The notes: generated from the sequence alone by a model not told the origin. DNA of 64,000 nucleotides from Streptomyces caelestis (GCF_014205255.1 NZ_JACHNE010000001.1:992001-1056000), one strand, 5' to 3'; shown: positions 27,427-36,473, counted from the stretch's first letter. Numbers and translations: made by a program.

Positions 27427-28155
27427 ATGGCAGAGCTCGTCTACCGTCCAGTCGTCGGTTTCGCCCGCACGCTGTTCAAGGCGTGGGACCTCAAGATCGA
27501 CTGTCAGGGTTCGGAGAACATCCCGCGCTCGGGCGGCGCCGTGCTGGTGAGCAACCACATCAGCTACCTGGACTTCGTCTTCAACGGCCTGGCCGCCCTG
27601 CCGCAGAAGCGTCTCGTGCGCTTCATGGCGAAGGAGTCCGTCTTCCGCCACAAGATCTCGGGCCCGCTGATGCGCGGGATGAAGCACATCCCCGTGGACC
27701 GCAAGCAGGGCGAGGCGGCGTACGCGCACGCCCTGGAATCGCTGCGGTCGGGCGAGATCGTCGGGGTCTTCCCGGAGGCGACCATCTCCCAGTCGTTCAC
27801 GCTGAAGAGCTTCAAGTCGGGCGCCGCACGCATGGCTCAGGAAGCCGGTGTCCCGCTGATCCCGATGGCGGTGTGGGGTACGCAGCGGCTGTGGACCAAG
27901 GGCCACCCCCGCAACTTCAAGCGCAGCCACATCCCCATCACGATGCGGGTCGGCGAGGCGATCGAGGCCTCCCGTGACAAGTACGCGGGCGCGATCACCC
28001 GTCAGCTGCGCGAGCGCGTCCAGGAACTCCTAGAGGCCGCCCAGCGCGCCTATCCCGTACGCCCGAAGAGCCCGGACGACACCTGGTGGATGCCGGCCCA
28101 CCTCGGCGGCACGGCCCCGACGCCGGAGCAGGTGCGGGAGGCGGACGCGCACTGA
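27427..28155 (+). CDS. 1-acyl-sn-glycerol-3-phosphate acyltransferase (PlsC family)
   Basis: The 242-residue protein has the acyltransferase motifs in order: block I NHISYLD (His44-x4-Asp49), block II around KHIPVDR, block III FPEATIS (115-121, the usual Gly is Ala) and block IV VPLIPMAVWG. It transfers a fatty acyl group to lysophosphatidate, or to another glycerol or sugar lipid, at the membrane. GGAAGGG lies upstream at longer than usual spacing. It is a single-gene unit, convergent with the transglutaminase-like gene. Confidence 0.88.
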   Translation: MAELVYRPVVGFARTLFKAWDLKIDCQGSENIPRSGGAVLVSNHISYLDFVFNGLAALPQKRLVRFMAKESVFRHKISGPLMRGMKHIPVDRKQGEAAYAHALESLRSGEIVGVFPEATISQSFTLKSFKSGAARMAQEAGVPLIPMAVWGTQRLWTKGHPRNFKRSHIPITMRVGEAIEASRDKYAGAITRQLRERVQELLEAAQRAYPVRPKSPDDTWWMPAHLGGTAPTPEQVREADAH

Positions 28156-28192
28156 CCCCCGGGTGCGGTCGGCCCGGGGACCGGGTCCCGCT

Positions 28193-28765
28193 TCACAGTG
28201 CGGTGGGGAGTGCCCTCCACAGGTGGGGCCGGTCGACGGCCGCTTTGAGGGTGTCGAGTACGACCGGGTGAGGTGCGGCATACAGGACCGGACAGTCCGC
28301 CTCACCGGTCGCCGGGTCGGGCGTGAACGCGAGCCGCTCGCCGTCGAGGGAGAACTGCGCGTCCACGCCCGGCTTGTTGCCCCGGGGGTCCTGCCGGTGC
28401 CATGCGCCGTTGAACCGCACGGCGACCAGACCGTGCACCACGTCGAGCTTCTGGTAACACAAAGCGGTCGGGATGTCCTCGGCCCGTAGCAGCGCCGCGA
28501 GCGCGTGGGCCTTGGCGTAACAGATGCCGGTGCGCTGTTCCAGCACGTCGGAGGCGCGCCAGGTGACGCGCAGATCGCCCGAATCCTGCGAGTGCGGAAT
28601 CGTGTCGCGCACGAACTCGAACGCCGCCTGAGCATATTCATACGAGTTCGCCACACCCTTGGCCAGCTTGGCCGCTGTCTCGCGCACGAGCGGATGATGA
28701 TGGTCTATCGCCTCGTCAGCGGCCAAGTAGGCGGATAGGTCCGGGGTTTCCTGGATCAGCTGCAT
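28193..28765 (-). CDS. Transglutaminase-like superfamily protein
   Basis: The 190-residue protein has the core Cys-His-Asp arrangement: TGICYAKAHALAALLRA (Cys), DVVHGLVAVRFNGAWHRQDPRGNK (His and Asp). The N-terminal part is helical (LSAYLAADEAIDHHHPLVRETAAKLA). No signal peptide is present, so it is cytosolic, probably a protease or amidase and not a crosslinking enzyme. The start at 28765 lacks a clear ribosome site. The sequence before it is A+T-rich and likely holds a promoter shared with the divergent secreted-protein gene. Confidence 0.8.
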   Translation of the reverse strand: MQLIQETPDLSAYLAADEAIDHHHPLVRETAAKLAKGVANSYEYAQAAFEFVRDTIPHSQDSGDLRVTWRASDVLEQRTGICYAKAHALAALLRAEDIPTALCYQKLDVVHGLVAVRFNGAWHRQDPRGNKPGVDAQFSLDGERLAFTPDPATGEADCPVLYAAPHPVVLDTLKAAVDRPHLWRALPTAL

Positions 28766-28937
28766 ACAGGCAGAGCATAGGGACGAGTTCACTCTCGGGT
28801 CAATTCTTTTCCTGACTTTCGCATATTTATGCATCGCGGAAGAACGGCTGAACATCGCCGCAACCACCCGCCCGGCCACAACCCTTCCGCCGCACCGCCG
28901 GTCTCGGCCTCCGCAGATCCGTGACAAGGGGGAAGAC

Positions 28938-30308
28938 ATGAAGGACCCACACCGCCTGCTCGGCGCCGCGCTCGGGAGTTGTGTCCTGGCGGCTGCCGGA
29001 ATCGGGGCCGGCCCCGCGTACGCCCAGGAGAACAAGCTGTGGATCAGCGCGCCCTACGAGACGGTGCTGCCGGGCGTGGACGCGGACGGCGGCGCGCGTG
29101 AGCGCAGCCTGGCCGTGCAGGTCAGCCGCGACGTCGCCGACGACACGGTGCCGGCCGGGCGGCTGACCGTCGACATCAGCGAGATCGCCTCGTTCGCGCG
29201 GGTGTCCTGGCCCACGAACTGCGAACCCGAGTCGGAGGTCAGGGCGGTCTGCGACTTCCCCGAGATGCCCGCCGGGACGGAGAGCGTGCCGGCCGCCACG
29301 TTCGGGCTGCGCGCGCTGCCGGGAGCGGACGTCAGCGCCTCGGGGTACGTGCGCTACTCGGCCGTCGCCGCACAGGCGACGTCCCACCCGGCCGAGACCC
29401 GGGTCGGCCTGGGCAACGGGCCCGACCTCGGCCTCAGCCAGACCGACTACCAGCACGGCCTCAGGCCGGGCTCGGAGACGAGCGTGCGTGCCACTCTGTC
29501 CAACAGCGGCAACCGCACCGCGGAGCGCACCCTGCTGTGGCTCAACGCCTCGTACGGGCTGCGTTTCGAGCAGCGGCACGCCAACTGCGAGTACCGGGAG
29601 CACCACACCGGTACATCCGCCCTGTGCGTGCTGGACGAGGCGGTGGCACCCGGACAGCGGTACGCGCTGAGCACCGGCCTGGACGTGGGCCGGAAAGCGA
29701 TGTACGAGCGGTTCGACCACTCCGTCCATCCGTACGCCGACGAGACACTGGAGGACATGCGCGGCGACTGGGCGTGGACCCGGGGCACGGGCGCCGAGCT
29801 GGACCTGCGTGCCGTGGCCGCCACCGGGGCCGCGGCAGCGGACCCCGACATCGACCCGCAGGACAACCACCGGACCGTCATGCTCAACGCCCGGAACACC
29901 GCCGACCTGAAGCTCCTCGGCAGCAGGGTGAGCGGGGCCGCCGGTGACACCGTGACCGCCCGGGTCACCGTGCACAACCGCGGTCCGGCCTGGGTGGCGT
30001 CGCTGGGTGCGGGCGCCTCCGTGGCGAAGGTGCGGTTCCAGGCGCCGCAGGGCACCACCGTCATGGGGCTGCCGGAGGAGGACTGCTGGACCTCGGAGGA
30101 CGGCGCGTCCCCCACCACCTACTACTGCAGGACGCCGATCTACCTGCACGACAAGGCGTCGCACACCTTCGAGATCCCCCTGCGGATCGACCGGGTGGTG
30201 CGCGGCGCACGCACCACCGTCGCCACCGTCAACGACGATCCCGAGCTGAGCATCAGGAAGTTCGACCCGAACCTGCGCAACAACAGCGCGCGGATCGTCG
30301 TCAACTGA
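28938..30308 (+). CDS. Secreted protein with tandem beta-sandwich (DUF11/CARDB-like) domains
   Basis: The 456-residue protein has a Sec signal (cleavage after GPAYA, about residue 29) and no anchor. The rest is beta-rich with two recognisable adhesion-type repeats: LSQTDYQHGLRPGSETSVRA with SNSGNRTAERTLLWL, and LLGSRVSGAAGDTVTARVTV with HNRGPAWVASL. Cys pairs (CEPESEVRAVC, CEYREHHTGTSALC, CWTSEDGASPTTYYC) could form disulfides. DUF11/CARDB-like sandwiches act as stalks or adhesins, and no catalytic motif is seen. GGGGAAG 4 nt before the ATG supports the start. Confidence 0.75.
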   Translation: MKDPHRLLGAALGSCVLAAAGIGAGPAYAQENKLWISAPYETVLPGVDADGGARERSLAVQVSRDVADDTVPAGRLTVDISEIASFARVSWPTNCEPESEVRAVCDFPEMPAGTESVPAATFGLRALPGADVSASGYVRYSAVAAQATSHPAETRVGLGNGPDLGLSQTDYQHGLRPGSETSVRATLSNSGNRTAERTLLWLNASYGLRFEQRHANCEYREHHTGTSALCVLDEAVAPGQRYALSTGLDVGRKAMYERFDHSVHPYADETLEDMRGDWAWTRGTGAELDLRAVAATGAAAADPDIDPQDNHRTVMLNARNTADLKLLGSRVSGAAGDTVTARVTVHNRGPAWVASLGAGASVAKVRFQAPQGTTVMGLPEEDCWTSEDGASPTTYYCRTPIYLHDKASHTFEIPLRIDRVVRGARTTVATVNDDPELSIRKFDPNLRNNSARIVVN

Positions 30309-30332
30309 CGCGGCACCCGCGAGGGGGTGGCC

Positions 30333-31403
30333 CTAGCGGGCCATCTCCTCCTTCAGTGCCGCCACGAACGCGTCCACGTCGTCCTCGGTCGTGTCGAAGG
30401 CGCACATCCAGCGGACGTCGCCCGCGGCCTCGTCCCAGAAGTAGAAGCGGAACCGCTTCTGGAGGCGCTCGCTCACGTCGTGCGGCAGGCGGGCGAACAC
30501 CGCGTTGGACTGCACCGGGTGGAGGATCTCCACGCCGTGCACGGCGCGTACGCCCTCGGCGAGGCGCTGGGCCATCTCGTTGGAGTGGCGGGCGTTGCGC
30601 AGCCACAGGTCCCGGGCGAGCAGGGCCTCCAGCTGCACCGACACGAAGCGCATCTTGGAGGCGAGCTGCATGGACAGCTTGCGCAGGTGCTTCATGTGGC
30701 TGACGGCGTCCTGGTTCAGGACCACGACCGCCTCGCCGAACAGGGCGCCGTTCTTCGTGCCGCCCAGGGAGAGGATGTCGACCCCGGCGGCGTTGGTGAG
30801 CGTGCGCATCGGGACGTCCAGGGTGGCGGCGGCGTTGGCCAGCCGGGAGCCGTCCAGGTGCACCTTCATGCCGTGCGCGTGGGCGTGCTCGCACAGGGCG
30901 CGTATCTCGTCGGGTGTGTAGACCGTGCCCAGCTCGGTGGTCTCGGTGATGGAGACGACCTGCGGCATCGCGCGGTGCTCGTCGTCCCAGCCGTACGCCT
31001 GCCGGTCGATCAGCTCGGGCGTGAGTTTGCCGTCGGGTGTGGGCACGGTCAGCAGTTTCAGGCCGCCGACCCGCTCGGGCGCCCCGCACTCGTCGACGTT
31101 GATGTGCGCGCTCTCGGCGCAGATCACCGCGCCCCAGCGGTCCGTGACCGCCTGGAGGGCGACGACGTTGGCGCCGGTGCCGTTGAAGACCGGGAACGCC
31201 TCGGCCGTCGGCCCGAAGTGGCTGCGGACGACACTCTGCAGGTTCTCGGTGTAGGAGTCCTCGCCGTACGCGACCTCGTGCCCGCCGTTGGCCAGGGCCA
31301 GGGCGGCGAGCACCTCCGGGTGGGCGCCGGCGTAGTTGTCGCTGGCGAAACCGCGGACCTCGGGGTCGTGATGGCGACGGGCGTCGGTCTTCGGCGGGTT
31401 CAC
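30333..31403 (-). CDS. Low-specificity L-threonine aldolase family enzyme
   Basis: The 356-residue PLP enzyme has the fold-type I pattern: GFASDNYAGAHPEVLAAL at the start, VFNGTGANVVAL, HINVDECGAPE, HLDGSRLANAAA and the PLP lysine in LSLGGTKNGALFGEAVV. It splits L-threonine or allo-threonine to glycine and acetaldehyde, or acts on related beta-hydroxy amino acids. The GTG start at 31403 overlaps the SDR stop in a GTGA junction, so translation is coupled. It is the third gene of the DUF6421-SDR-aldolase operon, which suggests its substrate may come from that operon. Confidence 0.88.
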   Translation of the reverse strand: MNPPKTDARRHHDPEVRGFASDNYAGAHPEVLAALALANGGHEVAYGEDSYTENLQSVVRSHFGPTAEAFPVFNGTGANVVALQAVTDRWGAVICAESAHINVDECGAPERVGGLKLLTVPTPDGKLTPELIDRQAYGWDDEHRAMPQVVSITETTELGTVYTPDEIRALCEHAHAHGMKVHLDGSRLANAAATLDVPMRTLTNAAGVDILSLGGTKNGALFGEAVVVLNQDAVSHMKHLRKLSMQLASKMRFVSVQLEALLARDLWLRNARHSNEMAQRLAEGVRAVHGVEILHPVQSNAVFARLPHDVSERLQKRFRFYFWDEAAGDVRWMCAFDTTEDDVDAFVAALKEEMAR

Positions 31404-32194
31404 GGCTTGTCGGTGAGCCACAGACGGTTTCCGTTCACTTCGGCGGCGGGCTTCTTCCAGACCTCGGTGACGGCCTCGGCCAGGTCCTTGACGTCCGTGA
31501 AGCCCGCGAACTTCGCGTTGGGTCGCTCGGCGCGCATCGCGTCGTGCACCAGTGCCTTCACCACCAGGATGGCAGCCGCCGAGGTCGGGCCCTCGGGGCC
31601 CCCGGCCTTGCGGAAGTAGTCGGCCATGGCCAGCGTCCACGCCTCGGCGGCGGCCTTGGCGGCGGCGTAGGCGGCGTTGCCCGCGGTGGGCTTGCTGGCA
31701 CCCGCCGCGCTGATCAGCACGTACCGGCCGCGGTCGCTGCGCTGGAGCGCCTCGTGGAAGGCGAGGGAGGTGTGCTGCACGGTGCGGACGAGCAGCATCT
31801 CCAGGAAGTCCCAGTCGTCGAGGCTGGTCCTGGTGAAGGTCTCGCTGCCGCGCCAGCCGCCGACGAGATGGACCAGGCCGTCGACACGGCCGAAGTCCTT
31901 CTCGATGCGGGTGGCCCAGTCGTGAGTCGCCCGCAGGTCGAGCAGGTCGACCGTGTCACCGGTGACGGTGGCGCCGCCGGTCGCGTAACTCGCCGCGTCC
32001 ACCGCCTCCGCCAGCCGCTCCGGGTCGTTGTCCGAGCCGATGACGGTGGCCCCCGCCTCGGCCAGTTTGAGCAGCGCGGCCCGGCCCGCGGGTCCGCCCG
32101 CTCCGGCCACCGCGATCACCGCACCGCTGAGCGCCCCGTTCCCCGCCATGGTCTTCGCCTCCTGAGCCGTGGTCTCGCTTCGCTGATCGCTCAC
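31400..32194 (-). CDS. SDR-family oxidoreductase
   Basis: The 264-residue short-chain dehydrogenase has an atypical but complete nucleotide motif (VIAVAGAGGPAGRAALLKLAEAG), DLLDLRATHDW in the adenine pocket, HLVGGWRG, a Ser (LISAAGASKPTAGN) and a variant YxxxK (YAAAKAAAE). It oxidises or reduces an alcohol/ketone with NAD(P)H. The GTG start overlaps the DUF6421 stop (GTGA) and its own stop overlaps the aldolase start in the same way, so all three proteins are made from coupled frames. Confidence 0.88.
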   Translation of the reverse strand: MSDQRSETTAQEAKTMAGNGALSGAVIAVAGAGGPAGRAALLKLAEAGATVIGSDNDPERLAEAVDAASYATGGATVTGDTVDLLDLRATHDWATRIEKDFGRVDGLVHLVGGWRGSETFTRTSLDDWDFLEMLLVRTVQHTSLAFHEALQRSDRGRYVLISAAGASKPTAGNAAYAAAKAAAEAWTLAMADYFRKAGGPEGPTSAAAILVVKALVHDAMRAERPNAKFAGFTDVKDLAEAVTEVWKKPAAEVNGNRLWLTDKP

Positions 32195-33588
32195 GCGGCG
32201 ATCCGCTCGGCGCCGTCCGCCGTGATGCCCTTGGTGGAGGCGATCACGTTCTTCAGCTTCTTGGACAGTGCCTCATAGAACATGCTCAGCGGAAACTCGT
32301 CCGGAAGCACGTCATCGACGAGTTTCCGCGGCGGCTGCGTCACGTCCAGCGCGTCGGGGCCCTTGGCCCACTTCGAGCCCGGGTGCGGGGCGAGGTAGGC
32401 GGAGACGAACTCGTACCCGGCGAACCAGTGGACGAGCTTGGGGCGGTCGATGCCGTCGCGGTACAGCTGCTCGATCTCGGCGCACAGCTGGTTGGTGACC
32501 TGCGGGGCGCGCTCCCAGTCGAGGGAGAGCTTGTTGTCGGTCCAGCGGACGACCTCGTGCTTGTGCAGGTAGGCGAAGAGCAGCTGGCCGCCGAGGCCGT
32601 CGTAGTTGCGTACGCGCTCACCGGTGACCGGGAAGCGGAACATACGGTCGAAGAGGACCGCGACCTGCACGTCACGGGCCTGCGGGACGCCGTCGGCAGC
32701 GAGCTTCACGGCCTCCTTGAAGGCGGTGAGGTCGCAGCGCAGCTCCTCCAGGCCGTACATCCAGAACGGCTGGCGCTGCTTGATCATGAACGGGTCGAAC
32801 GGCAGATCGCCGTGGCTGTGAGTGCGGTCGTGGACCATGTCCCACAGGACGAACGCCTCCTCGCAGCGCTTCTGGTCGTGGACCATCGCGGCGACGTCCT
32901 CGGGCAGCTCCAGGCCGAGGATGTCGACGGCGGCGTCGGTGACGCGGCGGAAGCGGGCGGCCTCGCGGTCGCAGAAGATGCCGCCCCAGCTGAAGCGCTC
33001 GGGGGCCTCGCGCACGGCGATGGTCTCGGGGAAGAGCACGGCGGAGTTGGTGTCGTACCCCGCTGTGAAGTCCTCGAACTTGATGCCGCAGAACAGCGGG
33101 TTGTCGTAGCGGGTGCGCTCCAGTTCGGCCAGCCAGTCCGGCCAGACCATGCGCAGCACGACCGCTTCGAGGTTGCGGTCCGGGTTGCCGTTCTGCGTGT
33201 ACATGGGGAAGACGACCAGGTGCTGGAGGCCGTCGGCGCGGTTCGCGGCGGGCTGGAAGGCCAGCAGCGAGTCGAGGAAGTCGGGCACCTGGAAGCCGCC
33301 GTCGGCCCACAGGCCGAGGTCCTTGACCAGGGCCTCGTGGTAGTCGCGATCGTGCGGGAGCAGCGGGGAGAGTTCCAGGACCGCGTCGGCGACCTGGCGG
33401 ACGGCGAGTTCGGCGTCGGCCGGGTCGGGCGCGTCCTCGGCGTCGAAGTCGATGGACCCGTCCTGGGACTGCCATGGCCGGATGCGCTCCACGGCATCCT
33501 TGAGCACGGGCCATGCCGGGTGCTTCACCACCCTGGCACCGGGAGGAACCCGCTCCCCCGAGCCCACCTGCACAAGAATTTCCGTCAT
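32191..33588 (-). CDS. DUF6421 family protein
   Basis: The 465-residue soluble protein starts MTEILVQVGSGERV and is rich in aromatic and acidic residues. It contains DMVHDRTHSHGDLPFDPF, a His-rich stretch that could bind metal, and WMYGLEELRCDLTAFKEA. I recall this as DUF6421, a conserved actinobacterial family of unknown function. The size and His/Glu clusters (AFVLWDMVHD) would fit a di-iron or metal-dependent enzyme, but that is speculation. AAGGTG lies 6 nt before the ATG. It is first of a tightly coupled operon with an SDR and a threonine aldolase-like enzyme. Confidence 0.75.
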   Translation of the reverse strand: MTEILVQVGSGERVPPGARVVKHPAWPVLKDAVERIRPWQSQDGSIDFDAEDAPDPADAELAVRQVADAVLELSPLLPHDRDYHEALVKDLGLWADGGFQVPDFLDSLLAFQPAANRADGLQHLVVFPMYTQNGNPDRNLEAVVLRMVWPDWLAELERTRYDNPLFCGIKFEDFTAGYDTNSAVLFPETIAVREAPERFSWGGIFCDREAARFRRVTDAAVDILGLELPEDVAAMVHDQKRCEEAFVLWDMVHDRTHSHGDLPFDPFMIKQRQPFWMYGLEELRCDLTAFKEAVKLAADGVPQARDVQVAVLFDRMFRFPVTGERVRNYDGLGGQLLFAYLHKHEVVRWTDNKLSLDWERAPQVTNQLCAEIEQLYRDGIDRPKLVHWFAGYEFVSAYLAPHPGSKWAKGPDALDVTQPPRKLVDDVLPDEFPLSMFYEALSKKLKNVIASTKGITADGAERIAA

Positions 33589-33612
33589 GTCACACCTTCC
33601 ACGGGAGAATCT

Positions 33613-33639
33613 CTCGTACGTCGACCGTATACGTACGAG
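33613..33639 (-). promoter_or_regulatory. Palindrome and promoter of the DUF6421 operon
   Basis: CTCGTACGT and ACGTACGAG are perfect inverted repeats around a 9-nt spacer, 25-51 nt before the DUF6421 start. On the minus strand TTGCTG is followed after 16 nt by TATACG inside the repeat, a plausible sigma-70-type promoter, so the repeat may be its operator. Confidence 0.5.
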
Positions 33640-33837
33640 GTTCCTCCCAGCAAGGGATCCCTCGGGAAAATATCCTGCCTCACCCCGCCCTTCACGGCAC
33701 TTTTTCCTGTCGACCATGCTTGTGCCCGTACGCACGCCGACCATGCCCTCACCCTCTGCACAGGGCCGGTACAGGCGATACGGTCAGATGGGCCGCCAGG
33801 CCCCCACTGCCGCCTGTCGACGGAAGAGAGTCGCGTC

Positions 33838-34521
33838 TTGAACTTCCTCACCATCGGTCACCGCGGAGTCATGGGCGTGGAGCCCGAGAACACCCTCCGG
33901 TCCTTCCTCGCCGCGCAGGAGGCCGGCCTGGACGCCATCGAACTCGATCTGCACCTGAGCAAGGACGGCGCGCTCGTCGTCATGCACGACACGGACGTGG
34001 ACCGCACGACCGACGGCACCGGACCGATCGCCGAGAAGACCCTCGCCGAGCTGCGGGCCCTGGACGCGGGCCGCGGTGAGCGGGTGCCGGTCTTCGAGGA
34101 GGTCCTGGAGGCCGTTCAGGCGCCCCTCCAGGCGGAGATCAAGGACGCGCAGGCGGCGCGGGCCCTGGCGCAGGTCATGAACGAGCGGGGGCTGGCCGGG
34201 CGGGTGGAGGTGTCCTCGTTCCACGACGAGGCCATCGCCGAGATCAAGCCCCTGGTGCCGGGTGTGCGCACCGCGCTGATCGCCAGCCGCTACGGCACCG
34301 ACATCGTGGACCGCGCCGTCGCGGCCGGTGCCGAGACCGTCTGCCTGAACATCAGGCGGCTCACCCTGGAGATCGTGGAGCGCGCCCGCAAGGCCGACCT
34401 GAGGATCATCGGCTGGGTGGTGAACACGCAGGACCATCTGCGTCTCGTCCGCGCCTTCGGCCTGGACGGCGCGACCACCGATCACCCGGACATCAAGCGC
34501 ACGGGCCGTTTCACGGCGTAG
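33838..34521 (+). CDS. Glycerophosphodiester phosphodiesterase
   Basis: The 227-residue enzyme has the GDPD signature: IGHRGVMGVEPENTLRSF (catalytic His and metal Glu), IELDLHLSKDGALVVMHD (metal Glu/Asp and second catalytic His), DRTTDGTG, then LQAEIKD and a C-terminal GWVVNT with DGATTDHPD. It splits glycerophosphodiesters into glycerol 3-phosphate and an alcohol. No signal peptide is present, so it is cytosolic. The start is TTG at 33838 with GGAAGAGAG upstream; no in-frame ATG fits the N-terminus. Confidence 0.9.
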   Translation: MNFLTIGHRGVMGVEPENTLRSFLAAQEAGLDAIELDLHLSKDGALVVMHDTDVDRTTDGTGPIAEKTLAELRALDAGRGERVPVFEEVLEAVQAPLQAEIKDAQAARALAQVMNERGLAGRVEVSSFHDEAIAEIKPLVPGVRTALIASRYGTDIVDRAVAAGAETVCLNIRRLTLEIVERARKADLRIIGWVVNTQDHLRLVRAFGLDGATTDHPDIKRTGRFTA

Positions 34522-34524
34522 TGG

Positions 34525-35064
34525 CTAGGCGAGCTCCTTGATCAGCAGCTCGAACTCCAGGTCGTCGCGCTGCGGGATGCCGAAGCGCTCGTCGCCGTAC
34601 GGGAACGGGGTCGTCCGTCCCGTACGGCGGTAGCCGCGCCGCTCGTACCAGGCGATGAGGTCGTCGCGCACGGAGATGACGGTCATGTGCATCTCCGTCA
34701 CGCCCCACGTCTCGCGCGCCTGCCGCTCCGCCTCCGCGATGATCACCTTGCCGAGGCCCGCGCCCTGGAGCCGGGGGCTGACCGCGAACATGCCGAAGTA
34801 GGCGTGCTCCCCCCGGTGCTCCAGCTGGCAGCAGGCGACGATCCGCCCCTCCCGCTCCACCGTCAGCAGCCGGCCGTCGGGCGACTTGACGACGGCCAGC
34901 ACACCCTCCGGATCGGTCCGCTGCCCTTGGAGGATGTCCGCCTCGGTGGTCCACCCGGCCCGGCTCGCGTCACCCCGGTACGCCGACTCGATCAGCACGA
35001 CCAGCTCGTCCACGTCGGCGTCCGTGGCATCGCGGTAGGTCAGTCCGTGGGCGGCGGTGTCCAT
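34525..35064 (-). CDS. GNAT-family N-acetyltransferase
   Basis: The 179-residue protein shows a GNAT core: AYFGMFAVSPRLQGAGLGKVIIAEAE (motif A, acetyl-CoA pyrophosphate loop QGAGLG) and then AWYERRGYRRTGRTTPFPYGD (motif B). It transfers an acetyl group to an unknown amine or protein target. GGAG lies about 13 nt before the ATG at 35064. It is divergent from the next VOC gene with only 70 bp between the starts, and nearly abuts the GDPD stop on the other side. Confidence 0.85.
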   Translation of the reverse strand: MDTAAHGLTYRDATDADVDELVVLIESAYRGDASRAGWTTEADILQGQRTDPEGVLAVVKSPDGRLLTVEREGRIVACCQLEHRGEHAYFGMFAVSPRLQGAGLGKVIIAEAERQARETWGVTEMHMTVISVRDDLIAWYERRGYRRTGRTTPFPYGDERFGIPQRDDLEFELLIKELA

Positions 35065-35121
35065 GGGCGTGCGTCTCCGTTTCGTGGCGCGCTGGGGCAG
35101 GGACGAGAGTAACTCCACGAC

Positions 35122-35127
35122 TAGCCT
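35122..35127 (+). promoter_or_regulatory. -10 hexamer TAGCCT, leaderless start candidate
   Basis: TAGCCT ends 7 nt before the ATG at 35135, with no ribosome site between, so transcription should begin at the start codon. No good -35 is visible. Confidence 0.45.
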
Positions 35128-35134
35128 CCAGTGC

Positions 35135-35527
35135 ATGGTGCACGTACTCAGCAGCCGGATTCTGCTCCGCCCCACCGACCCCGAGCGGTCCCGTGCCTTC
35201 TACGGCGAACAACTCGGGCTCGCCGTGTACCGGGAGTTCGGCACGGGACCGGAACGCGGGACGGTCTACTTCCTCGGCGGTGGCTTCCTGGAGGTCTCGG
35301 GCCGGTCCGAGACCCCGCCGGCGCCGGCCACGCGGCTGTGGCTTCAGGTCGACGACGCGGGGGCGGCGCAGGCCGAGCTGCGGGCGAAGGGCGTGGAGAT
35401 CGTACGGCCGCCGGTGAAGGAGCCCTGGGGGCTGGTCGAGATGTGGATCGCGGATCCGGACGGGACGCCGATCGTGCTGGTGGAGGTCCCGGCGGACCAT
35501 CCGATGCGCTACCGGCCGGGCATCTGA
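35135..35527 (+). CDS. VOC/glyoxalase-fold protein
   Basis: The 130-residue protein (VLSSRILLRPTDPERSRAFY, then YFLGGGFLEVSG, LWLQVDDAGAAQAELRAKG and WIADPDGTPIVLVE) is a single VOC domain with the paired-repeat layout of bleomycin-resistance/glyoxalase proteins. Candidate metal ligands (Glu in FLEVSG, a final VLVE) are present, but no substrate can be named. It is probably translated from a leaderless mRNA (see 35122-35127) and is divergent from the GNAT gene. Confidence 0.8.
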   Translation: MVHVLSSRILLRPTDPERSRAFYGEQLGLAVYREFGTGPERGTVYFLGGGFLEVSGRSETPPAPATRLWLQVDDAGAAQAELRAKGVEIVRPPVKEPWGLVEMWIADPDGTPIVLVEVPADHPMRYRPGI

Positions 35528-35559
35528 GGTCACCTGCCCTACCGCCCGGGCAGCTGGGG

Positions 35560-36473
35560 TCACCCGGGGCGGTGCTCCCAGCCGCGGTCGGTACGGGTCA
35601 GCTCGCCAAAGCCCGCGCCCGTCAGGTGGCCGAACATGGTGCTGTCGGCGGCGGATTCGCAGGCGACGAGCCGGTCGACACCACACAGGCGGAGCCAGTC
35701 GGCGGCCTGGCCGAGCAGCCAGTGCTCCAGTCCGGTGCCGTACTGCGCGGGGTCGATGTGCAGGTTGCCGATGTCGGCCAAGCCGGCGGCGCGGGCGTGG
35801 CGTTCCGGGCGGGCCAGGGCCGTGTCGATCTCGACGAAGCCGAGGGCGCCGGTGTCGGCGCGGACGGTGAAGCGAGTGCCGCACTCCCCCAGCGTGCGCT
35901 CGATCGTGACGCCCGGCCGGGGCTCGGCCGCGGGCAGGTCGGCCACCCGGGCGATCAGGATGACCTCGGTGTCCCCGACGTGCGCGAAGCCCGCGCGTTC
36001 GTAGACGGCGCGGACGTGCGGCCAGTTGCGGGGCAGGCCGTGGACGAGAGGGGCGGGCAGCGCGCCGTCGGCATACCGGACGCGGGCGTTCCAGCGGGCG
36101 CACTGTGCCAGGCCCGCCCGCATCAGCAGGTCCGCGGCCTGGTCGGTGTCCGGCCAGAAGGACGCCGCCGGACGGCACACGAACCAGTCGATCCGGCGGC
36201 GTCCCGGTAGGCCTCGCCGACCTCGGCGTCGGCGCGATAGCGCAGCAGGTGGGCCGCGGCGACGACGTACTCGCGCTGCTCGGCGACGAGCGTCGTCCGC
36301 TCGGCCACCCACGGGTCGGTGATGAACTCGCCGGGCTGCCGCTCCAGGTCGCTCAGGACGGTGTTGACCGAGACCGAGACGCCGGGGACGACGGCCGCCA
36401 CGTGCGTGTTGACCAGGTCGGTGAGCTGGTCGCGGTCGGCTCGGCGGAAGGGGCGCACCTCGAGCGCGGGCAT
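35560..36473 (-). pseudogene. Frameshifted two-domain GNAT acetyltransferase
   Basis: The gene starts at 36473 (MPALEVRPFRRADRDQLTDL, with GGAGG 7 nt upstream) and reads normally to EVGEAYRDAAG near 36200. There the frame is lost. The rest of the protein (IDWFVCRPAASFWPDTDQ onward, including a second GNAT-like half) continues in another frame to the stop at 35560. The 914-nt span is one base short of a full frame, so a single base loss near 36190-36205 explains it. The intact product would be about 304 residues with two GNAT-like modules. It is either a real pseudogene or a sequencing error. Confidence 0.75.
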
